A stretch of 64,000 nt of DNA from Pantoea sp. Ap-967 (lineage in GTDB: Bacteria > Pseudomonadota > Gammaproteobacteria > Pseudomonadales > Pseudomonadaceae): assembly GCF_011752565.1 (NCBI RefSeq), contig NZ_VWXK01000025.1, positions 26,967 through 90,966 of the forward strand, written 5' to 3'. Position 1 is the first letter of the stretch. The number at the start of each line of letters is the position of its first letter. Of this stretch, positions 33,115 to 41,408 are shown in pieces. The position numbers and the translations under genes were made by a program. Under the pieces are notes generated by a model that ran no database searches, was not told where the DNA came from, and saw only the letters and a program-made list of their open reading frames with translations.

Positions 33115-36100
33115 TCAATACACATCGCGCCGATACCGCCCGGCCTTGCTCAACCCTTCGACATAGGCATCCCCATCCACCTGCCCATGCACCGCAATCA
33201 CCTCGCGCAACGCCGCGTCCACATCCTTGGCCATGCGCTGCGCATCACCACACACGTAGAAATACGCCCCCGCCTCCAGCCACTGCCACACCTGCGCGCC
33301 TTGCTCCAGCATGCGCTGCTGCACATACACCTTCTCGGCCTGGTCCCGCGAGAACGCCGTGTCCAGGCGCAAGTGCCCCGCTGCCTGCCAGGCCTGCAAC
33401 TGCTGCTGGTAGTAAAAGTCGGTGGCCGCGTACTGCTCGCCGAAGAACAACCAGTTGCCGCCCGCGGCCCCGCGTGCCTCGCGCTCCTGCAGAAAGGCCC
33501 GGAATGGCGCGATACCGGTGCCGGGGCCGACCATGATCACCGGCACGCTGTCGTCGTCGGGCAAGCGGAAGTGCTTCGACACCTGGGGGAAAATCGCCAC
33601 TTTCAGTGACTGCGCCCGGTCCGCCAGAAACGCCGAGCACACGCCTTTGCGCGCGCCGTAGCGCACCGTCGACACCGTCAAGTGCACCTGCTGCGGGTGC
33701 ACCAATGGGCTGGAGCTGATCGAGTACAGCCGCGGCTGCAGGGGCTTGAGCAGGCCTAGCCAGGTGGCCAGCGGCAGTTGCTGGGGAAATGCCCGCAACA
33801 CATCGACCAGCTGGCGCCCCCACAGCCACTCCTGCAGCTCGCCCTTGCACGGCGGTTGCAGCAGGCGCTGCAGCGCTGGCGCCTGGGCAGCGAAGGCTTG
33901 CAACTGCTGCGGGGTGACCTTGGCGATTTCCAAATGGTGTTCGAGGGCTGTCGCCAGGGGCATGGCCGGCTGGTCCTTGAGCGTTACCGGGGCTTGGCCA
34001 TCGAGCTGCATCAAGGCCAACAGCTCCTCGACCAGTGCCGGGCAGTTGCGCGGCCATACCCCCAGTGCATCGCCCGCGGCGTAGGTGAAGCCGCTGCCTG
34101 CCAGGTCGAACACCAGCTGGCGGGTTTCCTTGCTGGCACCCGGGCCGTTGAGCAGGTGATTTTCCAGCAAGGTGGCGAACCAGGGTTGCTGCTTGCTGAA
34201 CACACTTGCCGCTGCCGGCTTGGCGGGTAACTCGGGCGGTGCGGCGCTGCCCAGCTCGGGCAACAGGGCTTCGAGCCAGGTGGTGAAGGCGGCGTCGAAG
34301 TCCGGCTCGCAATCGACCCTGGGCAGCAGGCGACGGCCGCCCAGCTCGGCCAGGCGCTGGTCGAGCTTGCGGCCGAACCCGCAGAACTGGCCATAGCTGG
34401 AATCGCCCAGGGCCAGCACGGCATAGGGCAACTCGGCGCAGGGCGTGCCCTGCTCGCCCTGCAGCGCCTGCCAGAAGGCCGCGCCGCTGTCTGGCGCATC
34501 GCCGTCGCCAAAGGTGCTGGCGATCAGCATCACGCTGGCAGCGCCGCGCAATTGCTGCGGGGTGACCGCCTCCATGCAGGCCAACTGCACCTGCAGCCCC
34601 GCCCCTCGCAGGTGCTCGGCACAGCGCTCGGCCAGGGTTTCACCGTTGCCGGTTTGGGATGCCCATAGCACGTGGTGGCGCGGCCGTTGCTCGGCCGCTG
34701 CGGGCACCGCCGCTGGCTGGGCGAACACGCCGGCCAGCAAGCCGTCGACGAACAGCCGCCGCTCGGCCACCAGTGGCGCACTGGCGGGCAGGCTGGGCAC
34801 GCCTTCGGCCCGGGCCTGTTCCAGGCCAAGCAGAAAGCCTTGCAGGTAATGGCGTTCAGCATCGGCCAGGACTGGCGCAGGCAAGGTGTCCAAGCCCAGC
34901 AGGCGAGACAGGGTGGCGGTTGGCATGCGCGCAGGCTCCGGTGTGGCGAGGTTGAGGTCGAGGGCATCGATGCGTTCGCCGGCCACCCGCTCCAGGGCGA
35001 CGGCGCAGTGCTTGAAGGCCGGCTGCAGCGACAGCGGGTCCACTGCATCGCAGGTCACGGCGTTGATTGCCAGCTGTTCACCGATCACATCGTTCCAGTG
35101 AAACGGCGCAAAGCAATTGCCTGGCATCACCCGGTCGCTGATGCGCGCAGGCAGCACGGCCTGGCCCCGCCGCGAGCGGATGGCCACCTGGTCGTTGGCG
35201 GTGATGCCCAGGCGCGCGGCATCGCCTGGGTGGATTTCGACGAAGGGGCCTGGCTCCAGCTTGTTCAGCGCCGGCACCTTGCCGGTCTTGGTCAGGGTGT
35301 GCCACTGGTGCTGCACACGGCCGGTGTTGAGCACCAGCGGGAAGTCGGCATCCGGCAGCTCTGGCGCGGGCAGCCAGGGCCGGGCGAAGAAGCGCGCCTT
35401 GCCGCTGGGGGTGGGGAATGCCAGTGCGGGGCGGTTGCCTTCGGCATCGCGCAGCAGCTGTTGGCTGGCGCCGTCGTTGATATAGCGCAGGGGGCTGCGG
35501 TCATCCTCGCGGCCGGGTGCGCAGGGCCACTGGCGGGGGCGCTGGCGCAGCTCGGGGTAGCCGATGCCGCGCAGGTCGTAGCCGCTGGCAGGGTTCCAGA
35601 AACGGCGGATCTCGTTGTAGACGGCTTCGGCATCGGGGTAGTCGAAGGCCTCGGCGTAGCCCATGGCACAGGCGATGCGGGCGATCAGCTGCCAGTCCGG
35701 CAGGCTCTGGGCGGGGGCGGCGACGGCGCGCGGCATCAGCGTCAGGTTGCGCTCGCTGTTGATCATCACGCCCTCGCCCTCGGCCCACAGGGCGGCGGGC
35801 AGGAGGATATCGGCGTAGCGGTTGGTTTCGGTGTCGAGGAAGGCGTCCTGGGTAATCACCAGCTCGGCCTGGCCCAAGCCCTCGATCACCTGCTGGCGGT
35901 TGGCGACGCTGGCCACCGGGTTGCTGCAGATGATCCAGCAGGCCTTCACCTCGCCGGCCTTCATTTGCTCGAACAGCGCGATGGTGCCCTCGCCGCCTTC
36001 TGCGCGCAGGCTGCCGGGGGCCAGGCCCCACTGCGCCTCGACGAAGGCACGGTCGGCGTCCACCAGCGCCGAGCGCTGGCCCGGCAGGCCAGGGCCCATG

Positions 36101-37131
36101 TAGCCCATCTCGCGGCCACCCATGGCATTGGGCTGGCCGGTGAGCGAGAACGGGCCGCTGCCCGGCCGGCACAGGGCGCCGGTGGCCAGGTGCAGGTTGC
36201 AAATTGCGTTGCTGTGCCAGGTGCCGTGGACGCTCTGGTTCAAGCCCATGGTCCAGCAGCTCATCCATTGGCCGGCGCTGCCGATCCACTCGGCGGCCTT
36301 GAGCAGGTCGGCCTCGGCCAGGCCGGTGATGGCCGCCACGCGCTCGGGGGTGTAGTCGTCGAGAAACGCCGGCAGCGCGTCCCAGCCTTCGGTATGGCGG
36401 GCGATGAACTCGGGGTCGGTGTGGCCGTTGCGGTGCAGCAGGTATAGCAGGCCATTGAGCAGCGCCATGTCGCTTCCCGGGCGCACCTGCAGGAACAGAT
36501 CGGCCTTGTCGGCGGTGGCCGTGCGCCGGGGGTCGACGACGATCAGCCGGGCGCCGGCCTTGACTCGGTCGAGCAGGCGCAGGAAGAGGATCGGGTGGCA
36601 GTCGGCCATGTTTGCACCGATCACCAGGAACAGGTCGGCGTGCTCGAAGTCCTGATAGCTGCCGGGCGGGCCGTCGGCGCCAAGCGAGAGCTTGTAGCCG
36701 CTGCCGGCGCTGGCCATGCACAGGCGCGAGTTGGACTCGATATGGCGGGTGCGGATAAAGCCCTTGGCCAGCTTGTTGGCCAGGTACTGGGCCTCCAGCG
36801 ACATCTGCCCGGACACGTACAGGGCCACGGCGTCGGGGCCGTGCTGGTCGATGATGCCGCGCAGGCGCGCGGCGGCCTCGGCGATGGCCTGGTCAAGGCT
36901 GCTACGCACCGGTTGCTGGCTGCGCTGCTGGCGCAGGTAGGCGTGTTCCATGCGCCCGGGGGCGGTCAGCGGCACGTGGGCGGTCAGGCCCTTGGTGCAC
37001 AGCCGGCCGAAATTGCTCGGGTGCTGCTTGTCGCCGCTGATCTTGGCCACCTTGCCGTCCTGGATGCTCATGACGATGCCGCAACCAACGCCGCAGTAGG
37101 GGCAGACGCTGCGTACTTCGTGGGTGGTCAT
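33115..37131 (-). CDS. nasA: assimilatory nitrate reductase fused to a CysJ-like flavoprotein
   Basis: 1338 aa from ATG 37131 (AAGGGGA upstream). Residues about 1-740 are a molybdopterin oxidoreductase: [4Fe-4S] ligands C10, C13, C17 in CPYCGVGCG with the fourth in GRLCTKG, and SNSRLCMASAGSGY and GLNQSVHGTWHSN further on. After a linker, a flavodoxin domain (about 910-1050: WASQTGNGETLAERCAEHL, ASTFGDGDAP, LGDSSYGQFCGFG), then FAD (RLYSISSSP) and NADP domains (VGPGTGIAPFRAFLQ) ending in RDVY as in CysJ. One chain can thus pass electrons from NADPH to Mo, replacing a separate NasC-type subunit. Promoter and attenuator upstream mirror those of nirB. Confidence 0.94.
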   Translation of the reverse strand: MTTHEVRSVCPYCGVGCGIVMSIQDGKVAKISGDKQHPSNFGRLCTKGLTAHVPLTAPGRMEHAYLRQQRSQQPVRSSLDQAIAEAAARLRGIIDQHGPDAVALYVSGQMSLEAQYLANKLAKGFIRTRHIESNSRLCMASAGSGYKLSLGADGPPGSYQDFEHADLFLVIGANMADCHPILFLRLLDRVKAGARLIVVDPRRTATADKADLFLQVRPGSDMALLNGLLYLLHRNGHTDPEFIARHTEGWDALPAFLDDYTPERVAAITGLAEADLLKAAEWIGSAGQWMSCWTMGLNQSVHGTWHSNAICNLHLATGALCRPGSGPFSLTGQPNAMGGREMGYMGPGLPGQRSALVDADRAFVEAQWGLAPGSLRAEGGEGTIALFEQMKAGEVKACWIICSNPVASVANRQQVIEGLGQAELVITQDAFLDTETNRYADILLPAALWAEGEGVMINSERNLTLMPRAVAAPAQSLPDWQLIARIACAMGYAEAFDYPDAEAVYNEIRRFWNPASGYDLRGIGYPELRQRPRQWPCAPGREDDRSPLRYINDGASQQLLRDAEGNRPALAFPTPSGKARFFARPWLPAPELPDADFPLVLNTGRVQHQWHTLTKTGKVPALNKLEPGPFVEIHPGDAARLGITANDQVAIRSRRGQAVLPARISDRVMPGNCFAPFHWNDVIGEQLAINAVTCDAVDPLSLQPAFKHCAVALERVAGERIDALDLNLATPEPARMPTATLSRLLGLDTLPAPVLADAERHYLQGFLLGLEQARAEGVPSLPASAPLVAERRLFVDGLLAGVFAQPAAVPAAAEQRPRHHVLWASQTGNGETLAERCAEHLRGAGLQVQLACMEAVTPQQLRGAASVMLIASTFGDGDAPDSGAAFWQALQGEQGTPCAELPYAVLALGDSSYGQFCGFGRKLDQRLAELGGRRLLPRVDCEPDFDAAFTTWLEALLPELGSAAPPELPAKPAAASVFSKQQPWFATLLENHLLNGPGASKETRQLVFDLAGSGFTYAAGDALGVWPRNCPALVEELLALMQLDGQAPVTLKDQPAMPLATALEHHLEIAKVTPQQLQAFAAQAPALQRLLQPPCKGELQEWLWGRQLVDVLRAFPQQLPLATWLGLLKPLQPRLYSISSSPLVHPQQVHLTVSTVRYGARKGVCSAFLADRAQSLKVAIFPQVSKHFRLPDDDSVPVIMVGPGTGIAPFRAFLQEREARGAAGGNWLFFGEQYAATDFYYQQQLQAWQAAGHLRLDTAFSRDQAEKVYVQQRMLEQGAQVWQWLEAGAYFYVCGDAQRMAKDVDAALREVIAVHGQVDGDAYVEGLSKAGRYRRDVY

Positions 37132-37157
37132 GGGCGGTTCCCCTTGTTCAGGCATGC

Positions 37158-37216
37158 AAAAAGGCGCCGGCTGCTCCGGCTTGCTGGGTAAGCAAGCCGG
37201 GCAACACGGCGCCTTT
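37158..37216 (-). promoter_or_regulatory. attenuator-like leader structure of the nitrate reductase gene
   Basis: A 10-bp outer stem (AAAGGCGCCG / CGGCGCCTTT) encloses a perfect 10-bp inner hairpin (CCGGCTTGCT / AGCAAGCCGG). A U-rich run (five U, including stem ends) follows, and the ATG is 26 bases further. It is placed like the nirB attenuator and shares the AAAGGCGCC start. Confidence 0.72.
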
Positions 37217-37266
37217 GTCGTGGGTGGTGGGCTGTCGACGTTGATAGCCCTGGTTGGGTGGAGGAC

Positions 37267-37282
37267 AGCAATTAATGGGCCA
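37267..37282 (-). promoter_or_regulatory. sigma-54 promoter of the nitrate reductase gene
   Basis: TGGCCCATTAATTGCT on the minus strand matches the -24/-12 consensus with correct spacing. Predicted start near 37255 gives a leader of about 124 bases containing the hairpin structure. Confidence 0.75.
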
Positions 37283-37289
37283 GCCGTAC

Positions 37290-37358
37290 CGGCCTCTTCG
37301 CGGGGCAAGCCCGCTCCTACAGCCCTGTAGGAGCGGGCTTGCCCCGCGAAGAGGCCAG
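37290..37358. repeat. REP pair, inverted
   Basis: Two first-class units almost back to back between the divergent nitrate reductase and map genes, just upstream of the sigma-54 promoter; NtrC or IHF sites would have to lie beyond or within it. Confidence 0.85.
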
Positions 37359-37445
37359 CACAAGCAATGCACCATAGGGTGGCAAGCCGGCAATCCATGG
37401 CGCTATGCTGGAGCGAATTCCCGCACGAGCGACGCCCCCACCCCC

Positions 37446-38222
37446 ATGTCCCAAGTGATTCTCAAGACCCCCGCCCAACTCGACCTGATGCGCCACGCCG
37501 GCCAGTTGCTGGCCCAGGTGTTCGCCGACCTCGACACCTTCATCCGCCCCGGCGTCACCACGATGCAGATCAACGACCGCGCCGAGACCTTCATCGTCAA
37601 CACCCTCAAGGCGCGCCCGGCGAGCAAGGGCCAGTATGGCTTTCCCTACGCCCTGAATACCTCGGTGGACCATGTGGTGTGCCACGGCATGCCCAAGGCC
37701 GACGAAGTGCTCAAGGAGGGGTCGATCATCAACGTCGACATCACCCTGGAGCAAGGCGGCTACATTGCCGACTCGTCGAAGATGTACAGCCTCGGCATCA
37801 TCGACGACGAGGCCCGGCGCCTGGTGGAAACCACCTACGACGCGCTGTGGAAAGGCATTGGCGAAGTCCGCCCGGGGGCCACGCTGGGCGATATCGGCCA
37901 TGCCATCCAGGCCCATGCCGAAGCCGCCGGCTACAGCGTGGTACGGGAATATTGCGGCCATGGCATTGGCCAGCAAATGCACGAAGGGCCCGAGGTGCTG
38001 CACTACGGCGTGCGCGGCATGGGCATGAAGCTCAAGCCTGGGATGGTGTTCACCATCGAGCCGATGCTCAACCAAGGCGGGCGTGGCACACGCACATTGA
38101 AAGATGGCTGGACAGTGATTACCCGTGACCACTGCCTGTCGGCGCAGTGGGAGCATACGGTGGCGGTGACTGAAGATGGGGTCGAGGTGCTGACCTTGCG
38201 GGAAGAGGAACGCGGCAGCTAA
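37446..38222 (+). CDS. map: type I methionine aminopeptidase
   Basis: 258 aa from ATG 37446. M24A residues are present: His in VVCHGMPK, metal Asp in NVDITLEQGGYIADSSKM, metal His in EYCGHGIGQQMHEGP, Glu in FTIEPML and the final Glu in QWEHTVAV. It removes the initiator Met from nascent proteins. A second, main map gene usually sits near rpsB-tsf; this copy lies alone beside nitrate-assimilation genes, so it is probably a paralogue. It ends at a terminator shared with the opposing tRNA genes. Confidence 0.93.
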   Translation: MSQVILKTPAQLDLMRHAGQLLAQVFADLDTFIRPGVTTMQINDRAETFIVNTLKARPASKGQYGFPYALNTSVDHVVCHGMPKADEVLKEGSIINVDITLEQGGYIADSSKMYSLGIIDDEARRLVETTYDALWKGIGEVRPGATLGDIGHAIQAHAEAAGYSVVREYCGHGIGQQMHEGPEVLHYGVRGMGMKLKPGMVFTIEPMLNQGGRGTRTLKDGWTVITRDHCLSAQWEHTVAVTEDGVEVLTLREEERGS

Positions 38223-38237
38223 AGCCGCAAACAAAAA

Positions 38238-38263
38238 AAGCGACCCTAAGGTCGCTTTCTTTG
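38238..38263. terminator. bidirectional terminator, map and tRNA copy 1
   Basis: AAAGCGACC-CTAA-GGTCGCTTT stem with A-run on the left and T-rich right side; serves map on plus and the tRNA operon on minus. Confidence 0.85.
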
Positions 38264-38301
38264 TGGCTTCCGGGTGTTCAGTGGGCCCTGGAAGCGGAAT
38301 A

Positions 38302-38378
38302 TGGCGCAGCGGACGGGACTCGAACCCGCGACCCCCGGCGTGACAGGCCGGTATTCTAACCGACTGAACTACCGCTGC
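38302..38378 (-). tRNA. tRNA-Asp (GUC), copy 1
   Basis: 77 nt with encoded CCA. Acceptor GCAGCGG pairs with CCGCTGC; anticodon loop CTGTCAC gives GUC; T-arm GCGGGTTCGAGTCCCGT is normal. Downstream of tRNA-Val in the same unit. Confidence 0.96.
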
Positions 38379-38391
38379 GCTATTCAACGAG

Positions 38392-38467
38392 TGGTGGGTG
38401 ATGACGGGATCGAACCGCCGACCCTCTGCTTGTAAGGCAGATGCTCTCCCGGCTGAGCTAATCACCC
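38392..38467 (-). tRNA. tRNA-Val (UAC), copy 1
   Basis: 76 nt with encoded CCA. Acceptor GGGTGAT pairs with ATCACCC; anticodon loop CTTACAA gives UAC; T-loop TTCGATC. It is 13 bases upstream of tRNA-Asp copy 1. Confidence 0.96.
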
Positions 38468-38582
38468 ATTCGTCTCGGTGAGGCGCGCATTCTACGGAGC
38501 AGGTGAATGTTTGGCAAGCCCCTGATGCAGATTTTTTTCAATGGGTTGGAGTTGAGGGGGGTGGCGCCGCTGTTGCGGCGCT

Positions 38583-38662
38583 TCGCGAGCTGCGCTCGCT
38601 CCTACCAAGGCCTACGCAAAGGCCACGATCGTTCTGGTAGGAGCGAGCAAAGCTCGCGATGC
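38583..38662. repeat. REP pair, GAGCGAGC type, between the tRNA units
   Basis: Inverted second-class units (GCGAGCTGCGCTCGCTCC and GGAGCGAGCAAAGCTCGC) between the two duplicated tRNA segments. Confidence 0.8.
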
Positions 38663-38708
38663 GGTTTCAGGCCGTAACGCACTGCCGCGCCAAACGACGG
38701 GCACAAAA

Positions 38709-38734
38709 AAAGCGACCCTAAGGTCGCTTTCTTT
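38709..38734 (-). terminator. terminator of tRNA unit copy 2
   Basis: Same AAAGCGACC-CTAA-GGTCGCTTT stem as at 38238; it stands before copy 1, so the two tRNA units are likely separate transcripts or partially read through. Confidence 0.8.
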
Positions 38735-38773
38735 GTTACTTCCGGGTGTTCAGTGGGCCCTGGAAGTTGAATA

Positions 38774-38850
38774 TGGCGCAGCGGACGGGACTCGAACCCG
38801 CGACCCCCGGCGTGACAGGCCGGTATTCTAACCGACTGAACTACCGCTGC
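38774..38850 (-). tRNA. tRNA-Asp (GUC), copy 2
   Basis: 77 nt, identical in sequence to copy 1 as far as I can see, with encoded CCA. Confidence 0.96.
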
Positions 38851-38863
38851 GCTATACATCGAG

Positions 38864-38939
38864 TGGTGGGTGATGACGGGATCGAACCGCCGACCCTCTG
38901 CTTGTAAGGCAGATGCTCTCCCGGCTGAGCTAATCACCC
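38864..38939 (-). tRNA. tRNA-Val (UAC), copy 2
   Basis: 76 nt, identical to copy 1, with encoded CCA, 13 bases before tRNA-Asp copy 2. The promoter should lie between 38940 and the divergent rdgC gene. Confidence 0.96.
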
Positions 38940-39155
38940 TTCGTCTCGGTGTGGCGCGCATTCTACGGAGGGGCTGGCACCCTGGCAAGCACTTTTTCAA
39001 ATTTTTTTAAAAAAAATTCCAGGCCTTTCAAAGACCTAGCGCAACCCGTGGTTTTCTTTCCTTCTATAAGGCTGCTGGCCCTCTGACAGGGTTGGCCTGA
39101 GGGCACTGCTCGGAGAATAATGCCCGCCTTATGCATTAAGGAGAGATTCCCCCCC

Positions 39156-40076
39156 ATGTGGTTCAAGAACCTGCTGTCCTACCGCCTGACCCAGGAAGTA
39201 CCGTTCGAGGCTGAAGCGCTGGAAGCCGCACTGGCCAGCAAGCCGGCCCGCCCCTGCGCCAGCCAGGAGCTGACCACCTACGGCTTCATCGCGCCGTTCG
39301 GCAAGGGCGAAGACGCTCCCCTGGTGCACGTCAGCGGCGAGTTCCTGCTGATTGCCGCGCGCAAGGAAGAACGCATTCTGCCCAGCAGCGTGGTCAACGA
39401 TGCAGTGAAGGAAAAGGTCGAAGAGATCGAGACCGAGCAAATGCGCAAGGTCTACAAGAAAGAGCGCGACCAGATCAAGGACGAGATCATCCAGGCCTTC
39501 CTGCCACGTGCGTTCATTCGCCGCTCGATGATCTTCGCCGCCATCGCCCCGCGCCTGGGCATGATCCTGGTCAACTCGGCCAGCGCCAAGCGCGCCGAAG
39601 ACCTGCTGTCGACCCTGCGCGAAGTGATGGGCTCGCTGCCGGTGCGCCCGGCCACGGTCAAAATTGCCCCAACCGCGACCATGACCGACTGGGTGAAGTC
39701 GCAACAGGCGGCCGAAGGCTTCTATGTTCTGGACGAATGCGAGCTGCGCGACACCGCCGAAGACGGTGGCATCGTGCGCTGCAAGCGCCAGGACCTGACC
39801 AGCGAGGAAATCCAGCTGCACCTGAGCACCGGCAAGGTGGTCACCCAGCTGGCCCTGGCCTGGCAGGACAAGCTGTCGTTCGTGCTCGATGACAAGATGG
39901 TGATCAAGCGCCTGAAGTTCGAGGAACTGCTGCAGGAGCAGGCCGAACAGGATGGTGGCGACGAGGCTGCGCAGCAGTTCGATGCCAGCTTCCAGCTGAT
40001 GATGATGACCTTTGCCGAATTCCTGCCGGTGCTGTTCGAGGCGCTGGGTGGCGAAGAGATTCCGCAAGGGGTCTGA
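39156..40076 (+). CDS. rdgC: recombination-associated protein RdgC
   Basis: 306 aa from ATG 39156, with AAGGAGAG upstream. The RdgC start MWFKNLLSYRLT, the YGFIAPFGKGEDAPLVHV block, an internal basic/acidic coiled region (EKVEEIETEQMRKVYKKERDQIKDEI, about 96-120) and the C-terminal FAEFLPVLFEALGGEEIPQ identify it. RdgC forms ring dimers on DNA and limits RecA activity. It is divergent from the tRNA units. Confidence 0.96.
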   Translation: MWFKNLLSYRLTQEVPFEAEALEAALASKPARPCASQELTTYGFIAPFGKGEDAPLVHVSGEFLLIAARKEERILPSSVVNDAVKEKVEEIETEQMRKVYKKERDQIKDEIIQAFLPRAFIRRSMIFAAIAPRLGMILVNSASAKRAEDLLSTLREVMGSLPVRPATVKIAPTATMTDWVKSQQAAEGFYVLDECELRDTAEDGGIVRCKRQDLTSEEIQLHLSTGKVVTQLALAWQDKLSFVLDDKMVIKRLKFEELLQEQAEQDGGDEAAQQFDASFQLMMMTFAEFLPVLFEALGGEEIPQGV

Positions 40077-40125
40077 TTCGGTGTGAAATGCCGGGGCTGG
40101 CCTGACGTTCAGTTGTCGCCGGCAC

Positions 40126-40220
40126 CGGCCCTTTCGCGGGCAAGCCCGCTCCCACAGGGATATCACAGCATTCGAAGGCGGTGATATCCCTGTGGGAGCG
40201 GGCTTGCCCGCGAAGAGGCC
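40126..40220. repeat. REP pair, inverted, with long joining stem
   Basis: Two units (GCGGGCAAGCCCGCTCC and inverse); the spacer itself is palindromic (GGGATATCAC / GTGATATCCC), so the whole 95 bases can fold as one long hairpin. It follows rdgC and may act as terminator. Confidence 0.85.
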
Positions 40221-40261
40221 AGTGAAATTCATAAAGCTATAAATAGAAAAGGAATCTGCCC

Positions 40262-41227
40262 ATGCGTGCCCTCGCCGCCCTAAGCCGCTTCGTCGGCAAC
40301 ACCTTCGCCCTGTGGGTACTGGTGTTCGCCGTGCTGGCCTTCCTGCAACCCCAGTGGTTCATCGCCCTGAAGGTGGCCATCGTGCCGCTGCTGGGCCTGG
40401 TGATGTTCGGCATGGGGCTGACGCTCAAGCTCGACGACTTCACCGCCCTGGCCCGTCAGCCCTGGCGTGTGGCCCTGGGGGTGGTGGCGCACTTCGTCAT
40501 CATGCCGGGCATGGCCTGGCTGTTGTGCCAGTTGTTCCACCTGCCGGCGGAAATTGCCGTGGGCGTGATCCTGGTGGGCTGCTGCCCGAGCGGTACCGCG
40601 TCGAACGTGATGGTGTGGCTGTCCAAGGGCGACCTGGCGCTGGCCGTGGCGATTGCTGCCGTCACCACCCTGCTCGCCCCGCTGCTGACCCCGGCGCTGA
40701 TCTGGTTCCTCGCTTCGGCCTGGTTGCCGGTGTCCTTCATGGACATGTTCTGGTCGATTCTGCAGCTGGTGATGCTGCCCATCGTGCTCGGTGTGCTGGC
40801 CCAGCGGCTGCTGGGGGCGCGGGTGCAGGTGGCAGTGCAGGTATTGCCGCTGGTGTCGGTGGTGAGCATCGTGATGATCGTCTGCGCGGTGGTGGCGGCC
40901 AGCCAGGCCAAGATTGCCGAATCCGGGCTGTTGATCATGGCGGTGGTGGTGCTGCACAACAGCTTTGGTTTCCTGCTGGGTTACCTCACCGGCAAGTGCT
41001 GCAAGCTGCCGCTGGCCCAGCGCAAGTCGCTGGCGCTGGAGGTGGGCATGCAGAATTCGGGGCTGGGGGCGGCACTGGCGGCGGCGCATTTCTCGCCGCT
41101 GGCGGCGGTGCCGAGTGCGTTGTTCAGCGTTTGGCACAATATTTCCGGGGCGCTGCTGTCGACCTGGTTCCGGCGGATGGAAGCGCCTGCGGGTGAGGCT
41201 GAACAGGTTGAACCGGTCAGGCATTGA
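40262..41227 (+). CDS. bile acid:sodium symporter (BASS) family transporter
   Basis: 321 aa, AAGGA 10 bases before ATG 40262. About ten membrane helices with the two discontinuous core motifs of the family: GCCPSGTASNVMVWLSKGD (about 100-118) and VGMQNSGLGAALAAAHF (about 260-276). It resembles bacterial members such as PanS and YocS, which move organic acids (pantoate, ketopantoate) with sodium. Substrate is not determinable. Confidence 0.88.
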   Translation: MRALAALSRFVGNTFALWVLVFAVLAFLQPQWFIALKVAIVPLLGLVMFGMGLTLKLDDFTALARQPWRVALGVVAHFVIMPGMAWLLCQLFHLPAEIAVGVILVGCCPSGTASNVMVWLSKGDLALAVAIAAVTTLLAPLLTPALIWFLASAWLPVSFMDMFWSILQLVMLPIVLGVLAQRLLGARVQVAVQVLPLVSVVSIVMIVCAVVAASQAKIAESGLLIMAVVVLHNSFGFLLGYLTGKCCKLPLAQRKSLALEVGMQNSGLGAALAAAHFSPLAAVPSALFSVWHNISGALLSTWFRRMEAPAGEAEQVEPVRH

Positions 41228-41238
41228 GGGTTGCTGTG

Positions 41239-41275
41239 CCGGCCTCTTCGCGGGGCAAGCCCGCTCCTACAGGGG
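41239..41275. repeat. single REP unit
   Basis: First-class unit after the BASS gene and upstream of the riboswitch. Confidence 0.8.
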
Positions 41276-41333
41276 CAGCATGAGGCTGGCAGGCTTGCCC
41301 GGAAGGCTGCAGGTGTGCACCATGGTGGCCACG

Positions 41334-41382
41334 GTGAGGACGGCCTCACGACGCGCCGCGTGACCACCCCGGGGACGGCCCC
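41334..41382 (+). promoter_or_regulatory. guanidine-II (mini-ykkC) riboswitch
   Basis: Two short hairpins, each with an ACGG tetraloop: GTGAGG-ACGG-CCTCAC (41334-41349) and GGGG-ACGG-CCCC (41371-41382), separated by 21 bases. Paired stem-loops with ACGR loops just ahead of a SugE/Gdx gene are the definition of the guanidine-II class. The second hairpin ends 14 bases before the TGGAG ribosome-binding site, suiting translational control. Confidence 0.85.
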
Positions 41383-41408
41383 ATCATCAAGCACGATGGA
41401 GACGCACC

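Noticed and set aside
37446..38222. map as the essential chromosomal copy next to rpsB
   Set aside because: No rpsB or tsf adjacent; treated as a probable paralogue.
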